Positions 57,521-64,000 of a stretch of 64,000 nucleotides of DNA are shown one piece after another. Within the stretch, counting starts at the first letter, position 1. Each line of letters opens with the position of its first letter. The position numbers were made by a program, and so were the translations under genes. The notes beneath the pieces are model-generated. The model was not told the origin of the DNA. It saw only the letters and a list, made by a program, of their open reading frames with translations, and made no database searches. The stretch is from the NCBI GenBank assembly GCA_036560705.1, contig DATBQR010000070.1, positions 50,264-114,263 on the forward strand. The letters run 5' to 3'. Origin of the DNA: RBG-16-66-20 sp036560705. GTDB taxonomy: Bacteria > Pseudomonadota > Gammaproteobacteria > Burkholderiales > SG8-39.

Positions 57521-58474
57521 TCAGGCGGCCACCCGGCGCCTGGTTCGCGGCGCCTTTTCCATCTTTTGCGGCTGGTCCCAGTACGGTTCGGGGCCGAAGG
57601 ATTCGGCCAGGTAGTCGATGAACACGCGCGTCTTCGCGGGCAGGTGGCGGCGGTGGGGATAGATCGCGTAGATGGCGACGTCGGTGCCGAAATCGTAGCC
57701 CGGCAGCAGCCGGACCAGGGAACCGTCTTCCAGCTGCCGGCGCACGTCCCAGGTGGATTTGAGCGCGACGCCCAGGCCGGCCAGCGCCCATTCGCGCAGC
57801 ACCTCCCAGTTGTCGCAGGCATAGCGCCCGGTGACGCGCACCGTGCCGCGCTTGCCGTCCGGTCCCTTGTATTCCCAGTTCATGCGCAGGTCGGTGGTGG
57901 TAAGGCAGTTGTGCTGCGGCAGGTCGTCGGGCGTGCGCGGGGCATCGTGCGTCCTCAGGTATTCCGGGCTCGCGCAGACAACGCGCCGGTTGGGCGCGAG
58001 CTTGCGGGCGGCCAGCGAGGAGTCCTCCAGTTCGCCGATGCGGATGGCGAGGTCGTAGCCTTCCTCGATCACGTTCACCGTCCGGTCCGAGAGGCTGAGC
58101 GCGAGCTGGATTTTCGGATAGCGCGCGGCAAACAGCGGCACCAGCGGCGCAATGTGCTTGTGCCCGAAGGAGGCGGGCAGCGCGACTTTCAGGATCCCCT
58201 GCGGTTCAACGCGCTGCGCCGCCGCGGCCGCGTCGGCGTCCTCGATTTCGGCGAGTATCCGGGCGCAGGCTTCGTGATAGCTCGCGCCCTCATCGGTCAA
58301 CGCCAGGCGCCGGGTGGTGCGATTGACCAGCCGCACGCCGAGCCGCGCTTCCAGCGCCGCCAGCCGGCGGCTGACGACCGCGGTGGAAACGCCCATGTCG
58401 CGCGCGGCGGCCGACAGGCTGCCTGCGGCAACCACTTTCGAGAACACCGACATCTCGTACAAAGAATCGCCCAT
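57521..58474 (-). CDS. LysR-family transcriptional regulator
   Basis: A 317-residue regulator. The winged helix MSVFSKVVAAGSLSAAARDMGVSTAVVSRRLAALEARLGVRLVNRTTRRLALTDEG is standard, and the effector domain follows. It resembles the D-malate/aromatic-responsive CrgA-like group. It lies 38 bp upstream of the indolepyruvate oxidoreductase gene on the same strand, so it may control it as well as itself. Overlapping AT-rich inverted repeats lie just ahead of its start. Confidence 0.92.
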   Translation of the reverse strand: MGDSLYEMSVFSKVVAAGSLSAAARDMGVSTAVVSRRLAALEARLGVRLVNRTTRRLALTDEGASYHEACARILAEIEDADAAAAAQRVEPQGILKVALPASFGHKHIAPLVPLFAARYPKIQLALSLSDRTVNVIEEGYDLAIRIGELEDSSLAARKLAPNRRVVCASPEYLRTHDAPRTPDDLPQHNCLTTTDLRMNWEYKGPDGKRGTVRVTGRYACDNWEVLREWALAGLGVALKSTWDVRRQLEDGSLVRLLPGYDFGTDVAIYAIYPHRRHLPAKTRVFIDYLAESFGPEPYWDQPQKMEKAPRTRRRVAA

Positions 58475-58490
58475 CGAGGCTCAAATAATC

Positions 58491-58522
58491 TTTGCTATAA
58501 AAGCAAAAGAGTTTTTCTTTTG
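58491..58522. promoter_or_regulatory. Overlapping inverted repeats upstream of the LysR gene
   Basis: TTTGCT-ATAAA-AGCAAA (58491-58507) and CAAAAGA-GTTTT-TCTTTTG (58504-58522) overlap, beginning 17 bp upstream of the LysR start codon. The AT-rich interrupted dyads look like LysR binding half-sites, so autoregulation is likely. The rest of the 248-bp gap up to 58722 shows no gene; it holds the GC-rich inverted repeat listed separately. Confidence 0.5.
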
Positions 58523-58662
58523 TACGCCATTGTATATGTTTCAGCAAAGCCGTAAATTTGATGCACCGCAGCACCAAGCACTGAGTCCAGCGTGCGGGCT
58601 GTGGGCAGAACATAAGAACGCGCCTTCCGCGGTCTCCTCCCTCCTCCTCCGCGGCAGGGTTC

Positions 58663-58702
58663 GTCCCCTCCGCACTTGCCGCAAGGCGGTGCGGAGAGGG
58701 AC
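58663..58702. terminator. Large GC-rich inverted repeat after the 58723 gene
   Basis: GTCCC-CTCCGCAC (58663-58675) pairs with GTGCGGAGAGGGAC (58689-58702) with one bulged base, and the loop can pair further (CTTGC/GCAAG). It lies 20 bp past the stop codon of the leftward gene at 58723. No T run follows, so it may be a terminator or a remnant of a small repeat. Confidence 0.45.
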
Positions 58703-58722
58703 CGCGTCTGAGCCGCGCAAGC

Positions 58723-59352
58723 CTACTTAAGTACGGCGTAGCCTAGGGCTACCAGCACGTACACACTGCCGAAAATCACTAGGCTTCCGACAAGACGTGG
58801 ATGAGCGCGGGTGAACTGATCGGGGCGTAGATACATGGTTTCGATCGGCTTGGTTGATTTACGGCTGGAGATCTGCCTGTTCGCCCAGGTCTCCAGGCTT
58901 CGCAAGGCGCTGGGACGTACGATGAACACCAAGCCGAACATCAGTGCGCCGAAGTTTCCCGTGAGCAGGATGATCCGCAGGCTCTCGGCAACCCAAGAGG
59001 AAAACCGCGCCTGCCCCAGTCCGCTCAGAGACTTCAGGATTGCCGTCTCGCCGTAGGTTGAGCCGAGCACGAGCAGCGAGAAAAGCGCGCCCGCTGAAAG
59101 CAATATACCGACCAAGCGGTGCATCCGGTACAGCGGACGGCTGACGTCCCGGTGCTCCTCCAGAGGCCGCAACGCGGCGCGGGTCGATACCCAGCCGTTC
59201 AGGCGATCGCCGATACGGAACGCTTTTCCGCTGTCGAACACCAGCATGATCCCGAACATCAGACCGATGGCCGCTCCGAGCAGCAGGACGATGCAGATCG
59301 TTTGCAAAAAAATCTGCTGGAAGAACATGGATGACGAAAGGGGGGTCTTCAT
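58723..59352 (-). CDS. Hypothetical four-helix membrane protein
   Basis: A 209-residue inner-membrane protein that I do not recognise. Helices lie at about 14-38 (FLQTICIVLLLGAAIGLMFG), 80-100 (LVGILLSAGALFSLLVLG), 118-140 (IILLTGNFGALMFGLVFIV) and 185-205 (LVGSLVIFGSVYVLVALGYA). A loop between the first two reads GDRLNGWVSTRAALRPLEEHRDVSRPLYRMHR. I chose ATG 59352, preceded by GGAAGGAAA; ATG 59367 is an alternative. Its codon use is less GC-biased than that of its neighbours, and it stands alone, divergent from the pilus operon. Confidence 0.7.
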   Translation of the reverse strand: MKTPLSSSMFFQQIFLQTICIVLLLGAAIGLMFGIMLVFDSGKAFRIGDRLNGWVSTRAALRPLEEHRDVSRPLYRMHRLVGILLSAGALFSLLVLGSTYGETAILKSLSGLGQARFSSWVAESLRIILLTGNFGALMFGLVFIVRPSALRSLETWANRQISSRKSTKPIETMYLRPDQFTRAHPRLVGSLVIFGSVYVLVALGYAVLK

Positions 59353-59591
59353 GCGATTTCCTTCCATATTGACAGGTGCTGAAAACTGATCTTGTCGGAA
59401 TCGAGACTGGCTTGAGAGGTGAAAGTCGTCATGTGGACGCTGGGACCCTTGCAAAAATTTGTCCGACCGGGCGAAACTGGCCACGGCAGAACCAATCATA
59501 AGCGCTGCGGCGGGATTGGGCCACAGCGCGGTAGTTACTAAAGGCGGATAATGCTGCCACGCGCAGCGCGCGCCAAGAACACGGAGCGGTC
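59353..59591. promoter_or_regulatory. Divergent region ahead of the MSHA pilus operon
   Basis: 239 bp without a gene. GATAAT (59547-59552) could be a -10 box for mshE, about 40 bp before the ATG; no matching -35 box or sigma-54 type site is evident. I see no other structure. Confidence 0.3.
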
Positions 59592-61295
59592 ATGGGACGT
59601 CCGGAAAAAATCAGGCTCGGCGACATACTGGTCGGTCAGAAGATCGTTTCCCAGGAAGACCTGCGCATTGCGCTGGACCAGCATAAACGCAGCGGCCGGA
59701 AGCTTGGCCGGGTGCTGGTCGAAATGGGTTTCGTCACCGAGGACCAGATCTGCGAGAGCATTGCCCGCCAGCTCAACATCCCTTTCGTGAATCTCAAGTT
59801 CTTCAATGCCAGTCAGGAAATCGTGCGGCGGCTTCCCGAGACCCAGGCGCGGCGGTTTCGCGCCATCGTGCTCGAAGAGCGGGGCCGGAAATTTATCGTC
59901 GGCATGTCGGACCCGACCGATCTGTTTGCCTACGACGAACTGACGCGAATTCTGAAGAGCGAAATCGAGACGGCGGTTGTGAACGACGGCCTGCTCATGT
60001 TGACCATCGATCGGGTCTACCGCCGAACGGAGGAAATCTCTGGATTCGCCAGGGAACTCGAGCGCGACATGGGCGATTACATCGATTTCGGCGCGCTTAG
60101 CGCCGGGCTTGGCGCCGAGGATGCCCCGGTGGTGAAGCTCCTCCAGACAGTGTTCGAGGATGCTACCCAGGTGAATGCATCTGACGTGCATGTCGAGCCG
60201 CAGGAGCACAACGTCCAGATCCGGTTTCGCATCGATGGCGTACTGCTGCCGCAAACGGAGACCGATGTGAAAATTGGTCCGGCAATGGTTCTGCGCTTGA
60301 AGCTAATGGCGGGTCTCGATATATCCGAGAAGCGCCTGCCGCAGGACGGCCGCTTCGCGGTCATCGTACGGGAACAACCGGTGGATGTTCGCATGTCGAC
60401 GATGCCGACGCAGTACGGTGAGTCGGTCGTGTTGCGGCTGCTGAACCAGAAATCCGGATTGCTCGGTTTGGACCATGTCGGCATGCCTGCCGGCATGCTC
60501 GCGCGCTTTCGGCAGATCATCCGGCGCACCAATGCGATGGTGCTCGTGACCGGCCCGACGGGCAGCGGCAAAACCACCACCCTGTACGCCGCGCTCGCCG
60601 AGCTCAACACGGTCGACAAGAAGATCATCACTGTCGAGGATCCGGTGGAATACCGTCTACCGGGCATCAATCAGGTCCAGATCAACGAAAAAATAGAACT
60701 CAGTTTTTCGCGCGTGCTGCGCGCTGCCTTGCGGCAGGATCCGGACATCATCCTCGTCGGCGAGATGCGCGACGAGGAAACAGTGCAGATCGGGCTGCGC
60801 GCGGCGCTGACCGGGCACCTCGTTCTCTCGACGCTCCATACCAAGGACGCGATCAGCACCCCGATTCGCCTGATCGACATGGGGGCGCCGCATTACATGG
60901 TCGCGACCTCGGTGCATGCTGTCCTCGCGCAGCGGCTGGTGCGGTTGGTCTGCGAAAGCTGCGGCGAGCCGCACGTGCCGGATGACCTCGAGCAGCGCTG
61001 GTTGGCGGCTCAGACGGACGAGGGCGGAGCGGCAAAACCGCGCTTTATGCGGGGCCGCGGCTGCTCGAACTGCAATGGCACCGGCTTCCAGGGTCGGATC
61101 GGCGTCTACGAAATGCTCGAAATGGGTGTCGACCTGGTGCGTGCGGCGAATCAGAACGACGCCAACCTGTTCACCGACATTGCCAAACGGCAGTTGGCGG
61201 GCAAAACGCTCGGACGCAATGCGTTCAAGCTCGCGGCGGAAGGCCGGACCACGCTGGAGGAAGCGATCCGCGTTGCGAGCGCCCAGGAGGAGTGA
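59592..61295 (+). CDS. mshE: MSHA pilus assembly ATPase MshE (PilB/GspE family)
   Basis: A 567-residue cytoplasmic motor for pilus extension. The N-terminus carries two copies of the MshEN-type c-di-GMP motif: RLGDILVGQKIVSQEDL and KLGRVLVEMGFVTEDQI, each ending in a conserved Gln region. The ATPase core has Walker A GPTGSGKTTTLYAAL, the Asp box VEDPVEYR, and Walker B DPDIILVGEMRDEET, with zinc cysteines in CESCGE and CSNCNGTGFQGRIGVYEM. The pilus should therefore be under c-di-GMP control. GGAGCGGTC precedes ATG 59592. It is first of a mshE-mshG-prepilin run. Confidence 0.93.
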   Translation: MGRPEKIRLGDILVGQKIVSQEDLRIALDQHKRSGRKLGRVLVEMGFVTEDQICESIARQLNIPFVNLKFFNASQEIVRRLPETQARRFRAIVLEERGRKFIVGMSDPTDLFAYDELTRILKSEIETAVVNDGLLMLTIDRVYRRTEEISGFARELERDMGDYIDFGALSAGLGAEDAPVVKLLQTVFEDATQVNASDVHVEPQEHNVQIRFRIDGVLLPQTETDVKIGPAMVLRLKLMAGLDISEKRLPQDGRFAVIVREQPVDVRMSTMPTQYGESVVLRLLNQKSGLLGLDHVGMPAGMLARFRQIIRRTNAMVLVTGPTGSGKTTTLYAALAELNTVDKKIITVEDPVEYRLPGINQVQINEKIELSFSRVLRAALRQDPDIILVGEMRDEETVQIGLRAALTGHLVLSTLHTKDAISTPIRLIDMGAPHYMVATSVHAVLAQRLVRLVCESCGEPHVPDDLEQRWLAAQTDEGGAAKPRFMRGRGCSNCNGTGFQGRIGVYEMLEMGVDLVRAANQNDANLFTDIAKRQLAGKTLGRNAFKLAAEGRTTLEEAIRVASAQEE

Positions 61296-62525
61296 TTGCC
61301 GCATTTCAGCTTTAGGGGGCGCAATACAAGGGGCGAGCTGATCACCGGGACGCTCGAGGGCAGCGATGTCGGCGTCATTGCCGACCAGCTGATCAATACC
61401 GGCATCACGCCGGTGGACATCCGCTCGAGCCAGCGCATCCTCGGCGACGACGTGCCCGCGTGGTGGCGCATGCTGGGGCGGCGCAAGGCGACGCTGCTCG
61501 ACCTGATGCTGTTCAGTCGGCAGATGTATACGCTGCTCAAGGCCGGGGTGCCGATTTTGCGCGCGCTTGCCGGCCTGCAGGAGGCGGCGGTCAATCCGAC
61601 CATGATCGAGGTGATCAAGGACTTGCGCGTCAGCCTCGACAGCGGACGCGAACTGTCCGCTTCCATGCGCCGTCATCCAGACGTTTTCTCGTTCTTCTAT
61701 GTCAGCCTCGTGCGGGTGGGCGAACTGACCGGGCAGCTAGAGGATGTCTTCCTGCGGTTGTACAACCACCTCGAATTCGAGAAGGAGATTCGCGACAGTA
61801 TCCGAGCGGCCGTCCGCTACCCGATTTTCGTGGTGTGCACGATGGCGGGCGCGATCGTCATCGTCAACCTGTTCGTCATCCCGGCTTTTGCCAAGGTCTA
61901 CGCCGGCTTCAAGGCGGAGTTGCCCTATTTGACGAAGCTGTTGATCGGGTTCTCGAACTTCATGGTCGAGACCTGGCCCCTGCAGATCGCGGTCGTGATC
62001 GGCGCGGCGTTCGGCTTCCGCGCCTGGATAGCCACCCGGAACGGCAAATACAAATGGGACCGGTTCAAGCTACGGATACCGATCGCAGGCAAGATTCTCC
62101 TGAAGGCAACGCTCGCGCGCTTTGCGCGCAGTTTTTCGCTCGCTCTGCAAAGCGGCGTTCCGGTGGTGCAGGCGCTGAGCACGGTTGCGCTGGTAGTGGA
62201 CAACGATTACATCGGCCAGCGCATAGAACAGATGCGCGATGGTGTGGAGCGTGGCGAGAGCGTGCTGCGCACCGCGGTGTCGGCCGGGATATTCACGACC
62301 GTGGTGCTGCAGATGATCGCTGTCGGCGATGAAACGGGGGAACTGGACAGCCTGATGCGCGAGGTCGCCGACCTCTATGAGCGCGATGTCGAATACGAGG
62401 TAAAAACGCTCGCCCAGCAGATCGAGCCGATCCTCATTGTCGGCCTCGGTGGTCTGGTGCTGGTACTCGCGCTGGGAATATTCCTGCCGATCTGGGATCT
62501 CGGCCAGGCGGCGCTCCACAAATAG
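61296..62525 (+). CDS. mshG: MSHA pilus inner-membrane platform protein MshG (GspF/PilC family)
   Basis: A 409-residue membrane platform protein with two T2SSF domains. The N-terminus PHFSFRGRNTRGELITGTLEG is typical, LMLFSRQMYTLLKAGVPILRAL begins the first domain and LARFARSFSLALQSGVPVVQAL the second. Three membrane helices are visible (about 170-190, 220-238 and the C-terminal GLGGLVLVLALGIFLPIWDL). The start is TTG 61296, directly after the mshE stop and served by GGAGGAG inside the mshE end. It couples the ATPase to pilin assembly. Confidence 0.92.
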   Translation: MPHFSFRGRNTRGELITGTLEGSDVGVIADQLINTGITPVDIRSSQRILGDDVPAWWRMLGRRKATLLDLMLFSRQMYTLLKAGVPILRALAGLQEAAVNPTMIEVIKDLRVSLDSGRELSASMRRHPDVFSFFYVSLVRVGELTGQLEDVFLRLYNHLEFEKEIRDSIRAAVRYPIFVVCTMAGAIVIVNLFVIPAFAKVYAGFKAELPYLTKLLIGFSNFMVETWPLQIAVVIGAAFGFRAWIATRNGKYKWDRFKLRIPIAGKILLKATLARFARSFSLALQSGVPVVQALSTVALVVDNDYIGQRIEQMRDGVERGESVLRTAVSAGIFTTVVLQMIAVGDETGELDSLMREVADLYERDVEYEVKTLAQQIEPILIVGLGGLVLVLALGIFLPIWDLGQAALHK

Positions 62526-62545
62526 GGGGGCAAATTTCGAATCGA

Positions 62546-63043
62546 TTGCGCGGTTTCAGCCTGATCGAACTGGTCGTCTCGCTCCTGCTGGCGTCCGTCT
62601 TGGTCGGCGTGTTCCTGGACCGCGCGCTCTATTACCGGGAACTTGCCGAAAAATCGGCAATGGAGCAGGTGGCGATGGATATCCGGTCGAGCGTGAACCT
62701 CAGAGTCGCCGAACTGGTGCTGAATAACCGCTTCGCCGAACTGAGTGATCTGGCGAACCAGAATCCGATGGATCTGCTGGCCCGCAAACCGGCGAATTAT
62801 CTCGGTGTCCTGGCGACTTCGTCCTGGAGCACTGCGTCACCGGGCAATTGGTACTTCGACAGCACATCGAAGGAAGTCGTATACTTGATTGATTTGGGGA
62901 GATATTTCGTTCCTGACGGGCGTGTTCAGCAACGGGTTGCATGGCACATAACGCTAGTACGAGGAGGCGCTGGGAAGCCCGAGCTTCCACAGTGGGCGCG
63001 TTTCGAGTTGGTAAAGCCATATGTCTGGTTCAACAGGGCTTGA
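62546..63043 (+). CDS. Type IV prepilin-like protein of the MSHA cluster
   Basis: A 165-residue protein with a very short leader and the prepilin signature RGFSLIELVVSLLLASVLVG, cleaved after the Gly by the prepilin peptidase. Methylated Phe and Glu5 are present. The globular part is not strongly conserved; it ends LPQWARFELVKPYVWFNRA. The start is TTG 62546, as no ATG fits. It is probably a minor pilin. It lies between mshG and a larger pilin gene. Confidence 0.8.
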   Translation: MRGFSLIELVVSLLLASVLVGVFLDRALYYRELAEKSAMEQVAMDIRSSVNLRVAELVLNNRFAELSDLANQNPMDLLARKPANYLGVLATSSWSTASPGNWYFDSTSKEVVYLIDLGRYFVPDGRVQQRVAWHITLVRGGAGKPELPQWARFELVKPYVWFNRA

Positions 63044-63063
63044 GCAGCCCCGGAGGTTTACAC

Positions 63064-63558
63064 ATGGAAATGAAAAACGCCGCTAGCCGCGCCAGGGGTT
63101 TCACCTTGATCGAACTGGTGGTGGTGATTTCGATCGTCGGCATACTGGCCGCAGTGGCGTTGCCGCGCTTCATCGCGATGCAAAACCAGGCGCGCGCCGC
63201 GAAAGCGCAGGCATTGTTCGGCGCGATACGCTCCGCCGGAGCGTTGGCGCACGCCGGATGCATTACCAATGTCGGCGGCAACTGCACCCCGACGGGCGGT
63301 TCGGTCCTCATGGAGGGTGCCGTCATCAACATGGTGAATGGCTATCCCGCTGCGAACATCTCGACGACGACGCCGGGCGGGATCGTCCTCGCGGTGCAGA
63401 TCAATCCGACCGCAGACGCGGTTACGGTTGGCCTCGTCGGCAATTCCGTCACCGTGGACGTCAATGGCGGCACTGTGCCGAACTGCCGCGTTACCTATAC
63501 GGAACCCGTGGCCGTGAATCTTGCGCCCACGGTAATGGTCGATGTCGGCGGTTGCTAA
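63064..63558 (+). CDS. Type IV pilin, MSHA type
   Basis: A 164-residue prepilin. RGFTLIELVVVISIVGILAAVALPRF is the N-terminal helix after a 13-residue leader, followed by the helix extension IAMQNQARAAKAQALFGAIRSAGALAHA and a C-terminal domain with two Cys pairs (CITNVGGNC, and CRVTY with a final Cys) for disulfide loops. GGAGG at 63050-63054 supports ATG 63064. It is either the major MshA pilin or MshB; the next gene is a close relative. Confidence 0.87.
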   Translation: MEMKNAASRARGFTLIELVVVISIVGILAAVALPRFIAMQNQARAAKAQALFGAIRSAGALAHAGCITNVGGNCTPTGGSVLMEGAVINMVNGYPAANISTTTPGGIVLAVQINPTADAVTVGLVGNSVTVDVNGGTVPNCRVTYTEPVAVNLAPTVMVDVGGC

Positions 63559-63690
63559 CCGGCCTCTCGGTAACCGGTGAAACGATGGGCAGCGTGCTCA
63601 TCGATCCGAGAAAATCCATCAGAAACAGTGAAATATGTGACGATTGCCACATTGTCTGGGACGGCCCGCAGCCAGCTCCGCCGGACAAAC

Positions 63691-63699
63691 TGATACACT
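63691..63699 (+). promoter_or_regulatory. Candidate extended -10 element for the second pilin gene
   Basis: TGATACACT (TG-N-TACACT) lies 66 bp before the ATG at 63766 in a 207-bp gap. A separate promoter here would allow higher expression of a major pilin. No -35 box is evident. The rest of the gap (63559-63765) shows no gene; CCCGC followed by a run of seven T (63703-63714) could end upstream transcription. Confidence 0.4.
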
Positions 63700-63765
63700 G
63701 CGCCCGCTTTTTTTCGGGGGACTTTCGCAGCCGAACGTGCGTTAGCGTTCAGATCGGAGACGTAA

Positions 63766-64000
63766 ATGGTCGCAGTGCAAAAGGGCTTCACCCTCATCGA
63801 ATTGGTAACGGTCATCGTGATCCTCGGCATCCTCGCCGCGGTTGCGTTTCCGAAGTTCCAGAGCCTGAGCGGCAGCGCGCAACAGGCGGTCGTCCAGGGC
63901 GGCGAAGCCGCGTTCATATCTGCTGCGGTGATCACGCTGGCGAAGAACAACGGCACCGTGCCCACCGCCGCCTCGGTCATCCTCCAAATGAACCTCGATC
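63766..64000 (+). CDS. mshA: Type IV pilin, MSHA type, partial (C-terminus beyond window)
   Basis: The frame opens with ATG 63766 and runs to the window edge (78 codons). After a 7-residue leader comes KGFTLIELVTVIVILGILAAVAFPKF, then QSLSGSAQQAVVQGGEAAFISAAVITLAKNNGTVP. It is a type IV prepilin closely similar in plan to its upstream neighbour. The separate leader region and candidate promoter make it the better candidate for the major MshA pilin. Confidence 0.85.
   Translation, partial: MVAVQKGFTLIELVTVIVILGILAAVAFPKFQSLSGSAQQAVVQGGEAAFISAAVITLAKNNGTVPTAASVILQMNLD

Noticed and set aside
1..64000. CRISPR arrays, prophage, IS elements, tRNA or rRNA genes
   Set aside because: No regularly spaced direct repeats, transposase, integrase or phage proteins, and no tRNA/rRNA-like sequence was seen on reading.

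Overview
The window is GC-rich (roughly 65%), densely packed chromosomal DNA from a betaproteobacterium, most likely of the Burkholderiales/Rhodocyclales/Nitrosomonadales breadth. The evidence is gene content and order: a cysB-TSUP-cysI-DUF934-cysH-cysD-cysN-cobA-sirB sulfate assimilation block, an intracellular PHB depolymerase, an MSHA-type pilus cluster, and many acyl-CoA genes. I see no rRNA, tRNA, CRISPR array, IS element, prophage or plasmid functions. Start/stop overlaps of the ATGA, GTGA and TGATG kind are very common, so most same-strand neighbours are probably co-transcribed and translationally coupled.

Layout. 1-2.8 kb: an EamA exporter divergent from alkylation repair (Ada-AraC-AlkA fusion plus ogt), with a perfect 16-bp inverted repeat between them. 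2.9-10.8 kb: paaG-paaK, a crotonase, an MFS carrier, fadD, two small membrane proteins and a second EamA transporter. 10.7-14.5 kb: a penicillin-acylase-family Ntn hydrolase and a PHB depolymerase. 14.5-22.4 kb: the assimilatory sulfate reduction and siroheme operon with its LysR regulator. 22.4-24.5 kb: a mechanosensitive-channel-like protein, dsbB and a small coupled ORF. 24.5-35.8 kb: genes resembling the Pseudomonas acyclic terpene utilisation (Atu) set, namely a TetR regulator, a split AtuA, thioesterase, biotin carboxylase, acyl-CoA dehydrogenase, carboxyltransferase and an SDR. They are interspersed with PhyH, DoxX, an esterase and an MBL hydrolase. 35.8-40.1 kb: a carbamoylase-type amidase, then an MscS channel coupled to an unusual membrane cytochrome b/[2Fe-2S] ferredoxin fusion. 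40.1-46.4 kb: a beta-oxidation operon. 46.4-52.1 kb: phenylalanine/tyrosine degradation through homogentisate. 52.1-59.4 kb: a CMD protein, a queuosine-precursor transporter, an indolepyruvate oxidoreductase with its LysR regulator, and hypothetical genes. 59.6-64.0 kb: mshE, mshG and three type IV prepilin genes, the last cut by the window edge.

The genes fit a heterotroph that turns aromatic amino acids, phenylacetate, fatty acids and possibly branched or terpenoid acids into acyl-CoAs. The most notable non-genic signals are four copies of a 25-bp REP-like palindrome (one inside the 5' end of cysN), and a 12-bp palindrome of form AAGCA(A/T)TTGCTT shared by the two divergent promoters flanking the Atu-like region. 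The most unusual protein architecture is the diheme-type cytochrome b/ferredoxin fusion co-transcribed with an MscS channel.
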